From Cristatella mucedo (lineage: Eukaryota; Bryozoa; Phylactolaemata; Cristatellidae), in assembly GCA_009760855.2 (NCBI GenBank), contig WPIO01000001.1, positions 23,174,001 through 23,238,000 on the forward strand: a stretch of DNA of 64,000 nt, read 5' to 3'. The translations under genes and the position numbers were made by a program. Positions 34,051 to 45,257 of the stretch are shown in pieces (the first letter of the stretch is position 1; each line of letters begins with the position of its first letter). The notes beneath the pieces were generated by a model. The model was not told the DNA's origin and did not search any database. It saw nothing but the letters and a program-made list of their open reading frames with translations.

Positions 34051-36442
34051 AAACAATTCTAATCAGCTATTGAAATAAATTTGCTAAATTAACTAACTCT
34101 TGCGCTTTTGTTTGACTGGCACGCCGGAGAACGCCCATTGGTAGTTACTGACTACCTGCATTGGCTACATCACGCCTTAAGCTGGGCTAATAATTATTGA
34201 GAAGAATATCCAAATGCAGCTCATATATGGTTACAGAAAAATTACCAATATATTACCCAAAGATATTACTAAGAAGTTAGGTGTAAAGGTCTACAGCGCT
34301 CACTAAGTCGCTCGTTGCCTGCTCGCCCACTTGGACCTGCTAGAAATTAGTCCCTTCTGTGCGTCTTTTGCAGCCAGCTAAAATTCAAATCTTCATTTTC
34401 ATGAATAGCCACGTCAAGTCTGCGACAGCCAAACTGAGACTGCTTCGCGGTCAGTCCGACCTCGCTCACTCAAACAAGGTTCACAATTCTCAGGCTGAGG
34501 CTCACAATTCGCGTCGCCGGTCCTGTATTAGAATCCAGCGACGGCTAACGTTTATTACCCACAGCTTTCATAGTATTATTCACTAAGAATCTTCTGTTGC
34601 TGCATTTGTATATCGGACTCAGCCGAATCAATTCAGGTAGCGGTGGAGCACGTGCAATGTGTAAGCACCTGACATTCGCATTGCATCAATCGAGAAGAAC
34701 TGAGTGTGAGTACGCAGAAATCATTAGTATCTTGCCTGTCTTTAACCACTGCACAGACCGAGGGTGGCCTTAACTTAAGGAGCGTTGTGCTAGATCAGGT
34801 AGATTACGCCTGCCGAGATATTAGTTATTTCTGGTTTCTGAATTAGGATTTATTCGAAGCGCTCATGCAATAATTCAAGGCTGTGCAGCTTAAAAGAAGA
34901 AATGTGTCATCAGAATTAATTTGTGCTCCAGTGCATTGCTTCAGTTGGAGCTCAAGTCGGCGAGCCATTCAGGAGTTTTACTTCAGACCCTAACTCTGCA
35001 GTTATAAGGTGCTCTTGGCACTATACAGGAGTTTTTTTTCACCATCTCTGGTTCTGAAATAATGTAGCCCTCAGTCTCTGTCAACTATACTTTTGCACAC
35101 TGTGTATAAGGACTTACCATCTTGAGGCATTTGTGCTTTTTTTCTGACATTATCTAATAGTGTCGGCATTCCTTCCTCCATTGATGCTGCATCTACAAGT
35201 CACTAACCTTAGTTCAAATGTCCGGGAGCTTCACAGGTATTTTTTCGTGAGTCACCTATACGATGACAAAGTTATAAGTGCGGCTTTAGCAGCCAGGCTG
35301 CTGAACGGATGTGGAAGCTGCTGCATCCCGCTTGAAGCAGCTTCTAGCAGGATGCTTTGGCTTTTATTGGTTCCTTTCACCAGCCGCTTCTTCAGCCTCT
35401 CTTACTCGCTTATCGTCGTAGGCCGCACTTGAATGAATAAATGAACTTGGACTCGTGCAATTATCTGAACGTCTTGAGCTGCTCTGGAGCACATCTTTTG
35501 CAAAACCAAATTAATTTAAATAATGCTCAAACTTACGTTACGAGATCGATACTAGTTTAATATTTTCCTTCCTCAGACGCTGAAAGCGAGTCTCATTTAG
35601 CCTGAAGTGCAATCATGTATGCCGACAACAGCTGAACACAATCGCCATTGATATTTCTCATCAGTGAAATGTCGAGGATATAGCCAAATACAATTGCTGT
35701 CAATAATTATTACCATTAAGACCTAAATCTAAGCATCAGCTTGAGACAAAATACTTTGTATGAGCACCTAGCGGTATCTGACGAGTCTCTGACAATTAAA
35801 AGCCTAATCAGCACTGCAAAATATGAAAGCCCTGAGGATAATGGCCACCTTTGTCCCTACAGCACAGGTTTCGCACACTCTGAGTAACTTCAGTTAGCAA
35901 GACCATGAGCCTATGCCGGTGCCAGTGCCAACTCATCTTAAGCCGCATGCAATTTACTAGCCCGGCACGACTCGTTTAGCTATCTGAGGAACTTAAAATC
36001 CAACTTGCAAGGCATTATGATCACGAAGCCGAAGATCCAAGCTTGCTCAAATGCACAAAAATTGAAGCTGACAAGGAAAGGGAGTACCTAAACTAGGACA
36101 CGTTAAATTGTGTACTGGTGAGCTTAATGGCAAGGCAAAACTGCTCCGGGATGCACGTCACTGACTTACTTATTTCACAATGATAGATAGCATCATAATT
36201 AGTTTTCAGCCAACTTTGAACTCACCTTTTAAAATCTTGGTTTGAAAATGCTAGAGAAACTTTTGCTCCTGGAGGTGAGAGGGTACAGAATGTGTAGAAC
36301 TTTTATATACGTTTATGATTGCAAGAGTCCGTAGATTGATAACCTTGAAATTGCTGAGATCACGCTTTCGTTGTGCCCGATTGCACATTTATAATAACAC
36401 AATACAATTTTAATACTATTATTAATTCCATGGAAATAATAG
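34051..36442. other. Spacer with two weak exon-like segments
   Basis: Two plus-strand segments have reasonable acceptors. One is 34374 onward, after CTTTTGCAG, open for about 70 codons without a good donor. The other is 35161-35236, after TATCTAATAG with a CACAG|GTATTT donor, encoding SAFLPPLMLHLQVTNLSSNV. I do not recognise either peptide. The remainder is featureless. Confidence 0.25.
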
Positions 36443-37028
36443 CTAGCGAAGCTTGTCTGTCGTGAGCCTCACAGTAGCAACATCACACCACTTCTCGCCG
36501 ACCTGCACTGGCTACCAGTCAAGCAACGGATTGACTTCAAGGTTTATTCTTTGGCTCAAGCCTATCTCTCATATCTACTCCCCCACCAGCACAAGCATAG
36601 CACCACCCGCTTATCTGAATCCAAGAGCCTACCAATACCTCGTACAAACCTCAAATCCTTTGGAGACCGTGCATTTAGTTCGTATGCTCCCAAAGCCTGG
36701 AACTCACTCCCGACTTGCGTCAGAACATCCACTGACTTGACCACATTTAAAAAGAACCTAAAAACACGCCTATGTAGGACAGCATTTAGTTGGTCCCTGT
36801 GATTCTTCCTGGATGTGCTTATGCGTTCTGACACTGTGCATGCTGCCACTAACTACATTTGCATGCTGACCCTGTGCATGTCACCCCTAACCATGTTATT
36901 CCTGTTGTTTATCAAGCATGATATTACTCACCATTCAGTCGCGGTTCCCTTTGCAGCAGATGTAAAACACCTAGAAAGAGATTGAGTTCTATGTGGGCGC
37001 TGTGTTAAGTGCATTATTATTATTGGCT
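36443..37028 (+). mobile_element. LINE family A, 5'-truncated 3' end
   Basis: Begins at the ARLVC block, has a deletion within the SLTFRSLHS region near 36545, and keeps the C-terminal frame at 36551-36802 ending FSWSL. The 3' UTR, hairpin (AAAACACCTAGAAAGAGA...GGGCGCTGTG) and a short ATTATTATTATT tail end at about 37028, where an oppositely oriented LINE A piece begins. Confidence 0.85.
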
Positions 37029-38085
37029 GAGTGTTGCTTTCCCGAGAAGTGGCCTGACTACAGCCTTTTTGAAAGTGCTGGGACATGATCTGAGGCTAAG
37101 GACATATTTATGATGTTAGTTTTTGCCAAGTGGCAGCAGATTTATTCATCGCAGGAGCAGGACAGTCAGAATAGGGTCTAGAAGATGTGATGACTTTTTT
37201 GACCCGGATATGATTTTCTGAACGAGGTCATTCGTGGCCTCCTTGAATGGAGACATTAAGGTGCTGCAAGGATTTGATGGACAGGACTCTAGGGTGGTTG
37301 CTGCAACCCCAGGGATGGATTCCCAGATTTTGTCTGTCTTATTGACAAAGAAGCTAGAAGAGTGATCAGCTAGATCACAGTGATCACTAGGTCAGGAGCT
37401 AACCTGAGAACGGTTGAGGAGATGGTTGATCGTATACGCCAGCATTTTTGGATTGCGAATATGAGATTCCACAATGTTTTTATAGCATCTGGACTTGTTT
37501 TATGCTAGGATCGTTTAGTATAGTTTACATTAGTCCTCTTTTGCCTGTCAATGGACAGTCAGTCCTGATCTTGTGTACGCTTTTTCAAGTTTTCATTTAG
37601 TAGACCTAGCTTGTTTAGTGTCTGTGGTAAATCATGGGCGTCCGAGTGAGGGGGCACAGTGCGATTTGTCAGGGGTGGAAACTAGTCGAGTATGTCTGCT
37701 GTTGCCGTTTTGTAGCAATCTAACAATGATGACAGGTCGGAAAGGGGATGGAGAAGATTGGCGAAGCCGATATGCTCACGCGGAAATCGTCGATTTCAAG
37801 GGTCATGAGGTTTTGCGACTCGCAGAGGATTTTAGGTGACGAGTTGGGCGCATATTCTACACTGAATGAGATATACATGCGGTAAGATAAGTAGAATTTG
37901 GAGATGATTGGTGGTAGTAGGATAATTGGTGATAATAGGATAATTGGTGAATAATAATAGCGTGCAGTTTCAGGTGAAAATTTGTTCGAGTGTGTGACCC
38001 TTAATGTGAGTAGGACCATGCACATGAGAATGAGTATTGCGGTATTAGCTATGACATCGGAACCCTTGAGCATCTAAAATCCTTT
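37029..38085 (-). mobile_element. LINE family A, minus-strand 5' portion
   Basis: Antisense copy from the end of the endonuclease domain (about 37840-38060; IISKFYLSYRM block and the PTLRVTHSN-like stretch), through the linker (about 37330-37800), to the RT start (KKAVVRPLLGKATL block near 37040-37075). It stops exactly where the plus-strand LINE A tail ends. A local repeat of AGGATAATTGGTGA occurs near 37918-37950. Frames are broken. Confidence 0.75.
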
Positions 38086-39517
38086 TTGCACGGACTTAAT
38101 TTCTAAAATAATTCTCCAGATTAAAATGTCACAGGAAAAGTACCTACCAGGGATGAAGCATTAGGTTGAAATAAATTTATATAGCTATATTCTGTATTTT
38201 TTAATTATGCTTTTTGTTAGTGTTTCAAGAAATTATCTAAATTCTTTAGATCTAGCTGAATTTGTTTATGGTGATTATAGTTATTGATTTTTCTGCTACT
38301 TTTAACGTGTACATGCTAGTGCCCAAAAGGCCGATCACAAATCGTACGAGGCTAGGTAAGCTATACTAAGTGGTTAAAGTAGAACGCCGGCTCCACGGCT
38401 TACTTTTTAGGCTGCTACCTTTCAGAAAGTACAAGTGAAACGTGTAAATGCTAAATTGATTAGATTATGACTGTACTTGAGATTATTATCGGTTCGCGAG
38501 CTGTAAGAATTCAGATTATGTTATAATTTATGACTTAGACTAAATAAACTTGACATGATTATTGCTGGTCAGTCAGTTTTACCTAACGCTCTGAACCAGT
38601 GATTTTAGGGTTCTGGTTTCGTCATATAAATGTCGGCGGCAGTGGCTGTCAAATGTATTTCTTAACGGCAGTGAGATTAAATTAAGTACAGGTGCTCGTG
38701 GCCATGCCGCGTCCTGCTACCATCTGCATGTATCATACACTAGCAGCAACTTCATAGCCGTGCAGGGAGATTCATGATCCACTAACACCACTTCGGCGCC
38801 GACCAGAGCTACTACGTGCACATGAGCTCGGTTGTTCGCAAAGGACGTTCAGTTTAGGAGCCGCTACAGAGCGTCTGGAACACTTTGTGTCAGAGTTGCT
38901 GGCAATAGCTAAGGAAACTCAACAATCAGTTCTCATTTCAATCGGCGGTACTGGTGGGACTGTACCTGGTAGCAAGAAATAGAAGAAAATTGACCATACC
39001 AACTGCCTACTACAAGTAAGACCGAAGCGGAACCAAAGCAGAACGAAAGCAAGACTCGTCGCGTAAATGCTACTTTAAAGTTCTTCTGCTACTAAATTAA
39101 ATAAGGTTGTTTGATCAGCTGACATATACAAGCTTTCTTTCATCTCACGCAGTGAGCAATGCAGAAGTGCCCACTCTGCACGACTTGAACCCATGATCCG
39201 GGTCTTAAAATACGGGGCAGAGCCACACAATCTGGCTCTGATATAATACAATATCAACTTGAGGCATTTAGCGTGGTCATCAATCTGCTCAGTGCCACAA
39301 CAAGGCTCTTTTTTAAATGCGGAGAGGGTTTGCAACAGTCACATTACTTGTACCCCAGAAACTATCAGCATCAAGATCAAACTACCGCAAGGCAGCTTGT
39401 CCAGAGTCAGAGCAGCAGTCCTTAGCACCTTTTTTACTCTGCTACCATAGGAATAAAATCCGTGATTTGAATAAAATGACGTCCTATTGAATTTAAATGG
39501 TATATTTGTGGCATAGC
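38086..39517. other. Spacer with one SINE-like box B and an unassigned coding-like patch
   Basis: Around 38830-38960 the plus strand reads ERLEHFVSELLAIAKETQQS before a stop, which looks protein-like. I cannot link it to a family, and it might be a retroelement gag relic. A tRNA-like piece follows at 39150-39245. The rest was not recognised. Confidence 0.3.
39150..39245 (-). repeat. tRNA-like SINE fragment
   Basis: Reverse complement has box B-like GGATCATGGGTTCAAGTCG followed by TGCAGAGTGGGCA, similar to the junction of the 28780-type SINE. Confidence 0.45.
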
Positions 39518-39599
39518 AAAACAGCTACTGATTTCACCTTTAACATTCACGCATCTTTGCATTGCAACTACCATGAATGATGTTGTTTGGATAGTTTAG

Positions 39600-39935
39600 A
39601 AGCCCTCTTCAAGAAATATTCAGCACTCGCAAATACGTCGCCATCTATGTCTTCTTATTCAAAGCGAACTTAAGCTTATTGAGAACATCAGCTAATCTGA
39701 CAACTCTATCGATGCAGCCACGTACAACGGCCAAAATTAGAACCTGGTTAGCTAAAATTATAAGCCATAGCTGGTCCATGCACTCTGTACATTACATCCG
39801 GATTCCTGAGGCTCATTACTGGCAGGTCTGCCTCTGGGTGTAATAAGACGGTTATAGTTAATGCGAAATCCTGCAGCTAGGCTTGTCTGTCTGGAGAGTC
39901 ACAGCTTTCAGATAAAACACTTATTATTAATGACC
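39600..39935 (+). mobile_element. LINE family A fragment inside left arm
   Basis: Diverged copy of the region from the AKIRACLD block to the AARLVC block (CTGCAGCTAGGCTTGTCTGT is conserved at about 39870-39890). The mirror copy is in the right arm, so the insertion predates the duplication. Confidence 0.65.
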
Positions 39936-39944
39936 TGCTCCGGC

Positions 39945-40150
39945 TCTCCATAATAATAATATAATGATATTAACAGATTTGATATAGCACATTCAGAGAA
40001 CTCAGTCTCTTTCTAGGCACTTCAAATATGCTGCAGAGGAAGCCGGATCAAATGGATAGTGGTAGCACTCTCAATAAAATAGCAAAATAAATAACACCAA
40101 TAGCATGGTTAGGGGTAACATGCAAAGGCTCAGCGCGTAAGTATGGTTAG
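39945..40150 (-). mobile_element. LINE family A 3' end, minus strand, inside left arm
   Basis: Antisense tail (ATAATAATATAAT), hairpin (CATTCAGAGAACTCAGTCTC and a following TTTCTAGGCAC) and 3' UTR block GGTTAGGGGTAACATGCA. The equivalent copy in the right arm is split by a LINE B insertion. Confidence 0.75.
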
Positions 40151-40289
40151 TGCGAGCATGCACAGTCAATCAAGTCCATCCATCAAGTAACCTACCGAAT
40201 TCGAGGCGGTGTCCCTACATTTTACGTGCATTCACACTCTTTCTCGAGTTTGCCCATCAGAAATACCTCTAATAACTTTTTCACATCGT

Positions 40290-40440
40290 ACTACTGGCTC
40301 TTCTGATTCAAGTCCTTGCCCTTCATGACCGAGATCGTGGGTTCGAATCCTGCAGTGGGAAATCCTTAATTGCCAACTGCCAGTGATGCCGTAGCCGTTA
40401 GGGCTCCTCTGCCACTAGATAAATGATGCTTTTAAATCAG
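40290..40440 (+). mobile_element. tRNA-derived SINE inside left arm
   Basis: A perfect box B, GGGTTCGAATCC (40339-40350), follows GACCGAGATCGT. Then come TGCAGTGGGAAATCCTTAAT and a body with GTAGCCGTTAGGGCTCCTCT. The box A half is diverged. The counterpart is at 43070-43205. Confidence 0.7.
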
Positions 40441-40474
40441 AAAATACTTATTATTTATTAGGTCATTAGCAGTG

Positions 40475-40800
40475 CCTTTATTCAAACCTCAATATCTCGG
40501 AAGATGCCTTTACTTCACGTACTCCCAGTACCTGGAACTAACTTCCGACTGGAGTCACGATATTTTCTGACTGTATTTCATTTAAAAAAGAACTAAAATA
40601 AACCTACTGGTTCTAACAGCATGTTTGTCTTCCTTTGAAATAGTCCCTCGAGTTTTTATGCATGCTGACACTGTTCATGTTTTCACTAACCAATTGACTT
40701 AATGACTTGCTAGCATATGCATGTAGGAAAGAAATCATATTAGCAGCTTGAGTATAACCGCATGCTGACTTTACGTTTATTAAGCATTCCATCTTGTATT
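40475..40800 (+). mobile_element. LINE family A, diverged 3' region
   Basis: CAAACCTCAATATCTCGGAA, ACGTACTCCCAGTACCTGGA and GCATGCTGACACTGTTCATG follow the family's C-terminal and 3' UTR sequence. Only its first ~25 bp are shared with the right arm, so it lies at the inner edge of the inverted duplication. Confidence 0.55.
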
Positions 40801-41497
40801 TGTAAGAGGATTTGTGCTCGATCAGCAATGATACCTCGGCTCATCGAATGAATCTGTTCAAACAGATTGCTTGGTAATCTTCATGGTAGTGCTGCAATTT
40901 TTAGTTGGATCACGGAATATATTTCAAATTAACATACATAATGTCAGAAAAAAATTGGATAGATAAATTATTATCTATAACTATTACAATTATAGGCATT
41001 TTAGTGCCACAAAGCTCTGCTGAATTGAGAGTTTAAACGATTCATACCCAGTGGTGGGTCCTCACAAATTCATTCATTTGCTCAGATGCTTGGACATTGA
41101 GCTTAACTATTTCCCCTACTTTTTAATTTAAGGCAATATATTTATACTTAAGAAATTTCTTAACGGAGAATAAACAACTACTAAATAGAATAGGTAGAAT
41201 ATAATGGAATCTAGATCTGAATACTTCAATTATTAGTTGAAATTAAATAGAAAGAATATCTCACCAAAATGAAATTTTAAAAGACTTGATCGGATATATT
41301 TAGTATGTCAAAGCATCTTAAGTAGTTACAGATGGTTGCGATAGCGATCTTACTTTTTCTTACTTTTAATACTTTCTAACAAGATTTGACAAAGCTCTAA
41401 AGGAATGCACGGAGAAATATTTTCATGACACACGAACTATTGTTAATTCATTTGTATAGTTCACTAAGAGAGCTTTATCTCTATTCAGGAGATTCAC
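40801..41497. other. AT-rich spacer between the arms
   Basis: No repeat, splice-bounded frame or transposon motif was recognised. Confidence 0.4.
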
Positions 41498-41590
41498 GAA
41501 GGCCTCAGAGCTCGAGCCCATGACCTCAGCCAGATCTCGATCAAGGCGATTACCTTAACCGATGAATCAACCAGACTTATGAAATTATTA
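41498..41590 (-). repeat. SINE head related to the 17650 element
   Basis: Reverse complement reads GTCTGGTTGATTCATCGGTT, then AAGGTAATCGCC, GAGATCTGGCTGAGGTCATG and GGCTCGAGCTCTGAGGCC. This parallels the head of the SINE at 17650 block by block. No hairpin tail follows. Confidence 0.65.
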
Positions 41591-41591
41591 T

Positions 41592-42975
41592 CTTGATCTT
41601 TCGGCAGCTTTTGGTACTATCGATCACAGAGTCCTTCTAGAGCGACTCTTGTCTCTTCTGGGCATCATTGGCACTGCTCTGCAGGGGTTCAGGTCCTACC
41701 TCAGTGGGAGACTCCAGAGTATTGATGTGAATGGAAAAAGATCATCTGAAGTACCTCTGAAATATGGAATACCTCAGGGCTCCGTGCTAGGTCCGGTTCT
41801 TTTCACGGTTTATACTCTCGCTCTTGCTGATGTGATTGCCAAGCACAATCTAGGCTTTCACTTCTATGCGGATGACACTCAGTTGTGCCTTTGCTTTGAT
41901 CCCTCCCAACCTTCGAGCACTTCAAATTCTCTCAAATCACTTGCTGCATGCATTGATGACATCCGCACATGGATGGCAGCAAATTTTCTAAAACTAAACG
42001 ATGATAAAACTAACTTACTAGTTATGGGCAAACCCAGTGTGATTCAGAGATTGGAAAGGCTGACTCTCAAAATTGGCTCTGCCAGCATGTTTCCAGTTGA
42101 ATCAGATCGAAATCTAGGTGTCATATTCCAAAGCGACCTCGCCTTAGACGACCATATCAGCTCCGCAGTCAAATGTGCCTATTTTCAGCTTCATAACATT
42201 GCTAAAATTCGGGCTTGTTTAGATAAGAATACCACGTCTAAGTTGGTCCATGCATTCGTGACATCCCGTCTCGACTTCTGCAACTCGCTGCTTACTGGCC
42301 TACCACCATGTGCGATCAGGCGATTGCAGCTGGTGCAAAACTCTGCAGCTAGGCTTGTTTGTCGTAAGAGTCGCAGTTGCCACATTACTCCACTTCTCGC
42401 CGACCTGCACTGGCTACCAGTCAAGCAACGGATTGACTTTAAGGTTTTTTCGCTCACTTTTAGGTCCCTCCATTCTATGGCTCCAGCCAATCTCTCAGAT
42501 ATACTACCCCATCAGGCCAAGCATCGTACCACCCGCTTTTCGGAATCCAACAGTCTACAAATACCCCGTAGAAATCTCAAATCCTCTGGAGACCGTGCTT
42601 TTAGTTCGTATGCTCCCAAAGCCTGGAACTCCCTCCCGACCTGCATCAGAACATCCCCTGACCTGACCACATTTAAAAAGAACTTAAAAACACACCTCTT
42701 TAGGACAGCATTTAGTGGGTCATGTGATTCGTCCTTGATGTGCTTATGCATGCTGACACTGTGCATGCTGCCGCTAACCACATTTGCATGCTGACCCTGT
42801 GCATGTCACCCCTAACCATATTATTCATTTTGTTTGTTTTTCAAGCATGATTTTACATACCATTCAATTGCATTTCACTTTACAGCAAATGTAAAGCGCC
42901 TAGAAAGATATTAAGTTCTCTGAGGGCGCTTTATCAAGTGCATTATTATTGTTATTGTTATTATCATTATTATTT
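41592..42975 (+). mobile_element. LINE family A, youngest-looking truncated copy
   Basis: Starts at RT motif A (LDLSAAFGTIDH; the second Asp of the usual FDTIDH is Gly). It then stays open for 381 codons from 41649 to 42794: GIPQGSVLGPVLF, YADDTQLCLCF with both catalytic Asp, LKLNDDKTNLLVMG, SRLDFCNSLLTGLPPCAIRR and HITPLLADLHWLPVKQRI. A small change at 42720 alters the usual GSL stop, so the frame reads slightly into the 3' UTR. The terminal hairpin AAAGCGCC...GGGCGCTTT (about 42893-42935) is perfect, followed by ATTATTATTGTTATTG. It lacks the endonuclease and RT N-terminus, so it is not autonomous. Confidence 0.9.
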
Positions 42976-43069
42976 TACACTGTTCGTTGCTTTCCAAGAT
43001 ATTGAGATTGGATAAAGGCACAGCTAAATGACTTAATAAGTAAAAAGTATTTTCAGATATAAAAGCATC

Positions 43070-43205
43070 ATTTATCTAGCAGCAGAGGAGCCCTGACGGC
43101 TAGAGCGCCACTTGCAGTTAGAAATCAAGGATCGCTTACTGCAGGATTCGAACCCACGACCTCGGTCATGAAGGGCAAGGACTAGAATCGAAAGAGCCAG
43201 TAGTA
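43070..43205 (-). mobile_element. tRNA-derived SINE inside right arm
   Basis: GGATTCGAACCC (43144-43155) is a perfect box B on the minus strand. It is flanked by GACCTCGGTCATGAAGGGCA and by the AAGGATCG junction block. Mirror of 40290-40440. Confidence 0.7.
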
Positions 43206-43426
43206 AGATGCGAATCATTATTAGAGGTATTTCTGATGGGCAAACTCGAGGAAGAGTGTGAATGCACGTAAAATTTAGGGACAGCACCTCAAATTCGGTA
43301 GGCTACTTGATGGATGGACTTGATTGACTGTGCATGCTCCCACTAACCATACTTACGTGCTGAGCCTTTGCATGTCACGCCTAATCATGTTATTGATGTT
43401 TTTGATTCTTTTTATTTTATTAAGAG

Positions 43427-43881
43427 TCCACGGCTTGACTCATTCGTACCTAGCTGAACTGCTGCATCAGTTTCAGCGTGTTCGCACCCTCAGGTCCTGT
43501 GTGGACAATAAATCAGCTATACCTTTCCTCCTCTTCAAGACCGTTGGCGACGAAAGCTTTAGCTCTACAGGTCCTAGTCTGTGGAGCTCGCTTCCACAAT
43601 TCTTATGCAACAACAACTACTCTATTACTGCCGACTATGAATCATCCTTCTCAACGGTCCTGAGCTGCTACTTCCATGCTACTCACTACCTCAACTGCTC
43701 TCCTGACTCTGCAACGCTTCCCACTTTCTCTTTGTTGCCTGAGACAAAGTCTGTGGGCTACCGAATGCGTACCAAAAGCAGCATAGGCTGTGAGTGAGCT
43801 ATACAAAGCTCTCCTGCCTAACACCCATACGGTCTTTATGACTTTGTGGAGTTACATACAGAGATACATTACATAACATTC
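43427..43881 (+). mobile_element. LINE family B, short 3' insertion with AGAG flanks
   Basis: 5'-truncated copy encoding HSYLAELLHQFQRVRTLRSC and the KSAIPFLLFKTVGD block. The 3' UTR follows (ACTTTGTGGAGTTACA), then the terminal GAGATACATTACATAACATT. It is flanked by AGAG at 43423-43426 and 43882-43885. The left arm has a single TGAGAGTG at this point, so the insertion site and four-base duplication can be read directly. Confidence 0.85.
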
Positions 43882-44436
43882 AGAGTGATACCACTACCCA
43901 TTTGATAGGGCTTCCTCTGCAGCATATGTAAAGTGCCTAGAAAGAGACTGAGTTCTCTCAAGGTGCTTTAGGAAATCTATTATTGTTATTATATTATTAT
44001 TATGATGATCCAGAGCAGGTCAATAATAATGTGTTTCATCTGGAAGCTGTGACTCGCCAGACAGACAAGCCTAGCTGCGGGATTTCGCATTGACTATAAC
44101 CATCTTATTGCACCCGGAGGCAGACCTGCCAGTAATGAACTTCAGGAATCGAGACGTAATGTAAAGATTGCATAGGCCAGCTTTGCCGTATTAATTATAG
44201 CTAACCAGGTTCTAATTTTGGCCATTGTACGTGGCTGCATCGATAAAGTTTTCAGAGTAGCTGATGTTCTCAATAAGCTTAAGTTCGCTTTGAATAAGAA
44301 GACATAGATGGCGACGTATTTGCGAGTGCTGAATATTTCTTGAAGAGGGGCTGCCAATCTATCCAAACAACATCATTCATGGTAGGTACAGTGCGAAGAT
44401 GCATGAATGTAAAAAATAAAATCGGCAGCTGTTTTT

Positions 44437-44956
44437 CTAATTATTTCAAGGTTCATTGTTAAGGCATCCTTATTAGCAAAGTAAGTAAAAATTATGCCAA
44501 TTGATGGCCAACTGCACAGCAATGAACTGAGCTTGTCAACTGGTCACATTCGACTCTGACCAATTCGCTTAACTGGGCCAATAGCTTCCGTTCTATCGCA
44601 GAGTATATTCAGTCTAAAGACGACTAAATTGATTAATGTAACTGGAAACCAGATTAATGGGCATCACTTTACAATTGCCAGACTGAAACGTCCTTCTGTT
44701 GGTGCCCAGCTGCAAATAGCTCATCCCGGCTGGGGTATCGCTCATCTATATATGTGATTCACTCTCCCCTTCGAGCTCAATTTTCTCAGTCTAATATTAG
44801 AGAGGTTCTAGTCATTGTTCAAACAAGTCCTTTAAAAATAAAATTGATCGTAATAAGACTACAGAATTTTCATCATGATTTCATAATGAAAAACCAAACT
44901 GCTGCTCATACGACACCCTGAGCGTGCGGCTGTATTAAAAGTCTTTGCTCTTCTAA
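44437..44956. other. Spacer, nothing recognised
   Basis: Lies between the inverted duplication and the LINE B tail; no motif recognised. Confidence 0.4.
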
Positions 44957-45257
44957 TATGTAATGTAGTGTAATGTATCTCCGTCAGTAACTCCACAAAG
45001 TCATAAAGACCATGTGGGTGCTACGTAGGAGAGTTTTGTATAGCGCACTCACAGCCTAAGCGTCTTTCGGTACGCATTCGGTGGCCAACAGACTTCGTCT
45101 CACGCAACAAAGAGAAAGTGGGAAGCATAGCAGAGTTAGGAGAGCAGTTGAGGTAGTGAGTAACATAGAAGTAGCAGTTCAGGACCGCTGAAAAAGATGT
45201 GCCATAGTCGGCAGTTGGAGAGTAGATGTCGTTGCTTAAGAATTGTGGAAGCGAGTT

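Larger units (their letters stand above)
39518..40501 (+). repeat. Left arm of a ~1 kb inverted duplication
   Basis: Aligns as reverse complement with 42992-44436 from AAAACAGCT at its outer end to CCTCAATATCT at its inner end. Shared blocks include ACCATGAATGATGTTGTTTG, GCACTCGCAAATACGTCGCC, CCATCCATCAAGTA and GATAAATGATGCTTTTA. It contains a plus-strand LINE A piece (39600-39935), a minus-strand LINE A 3' end (39945-40150) and a SINE (40290-40440). It lacks the 455 bp LINE B insertion of the other arm, so it preserves the empty site near 40068-40074. Confidence 0.85.
42992..44436 (-). repeat. Right arm of the inverted duplication, with later insertion
   Basis: Reverse complement of 39518-40501 plus a 455 bp LINE B insertion (43427-43881). 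Arms share the nested SINE and both LINE A fragments in the same order, so they derive from one composite segment. Visible differences are scattered substitutions and small indels. Confidence 0.85.

Noticed and set aside
38600-39060. LTR retrotransposon leader and gag start
   Set aside because: A protein-like patch and an AATAAA-like site are present, but no LTR pair, primer-binding site, protease or polymerase motif could be found.
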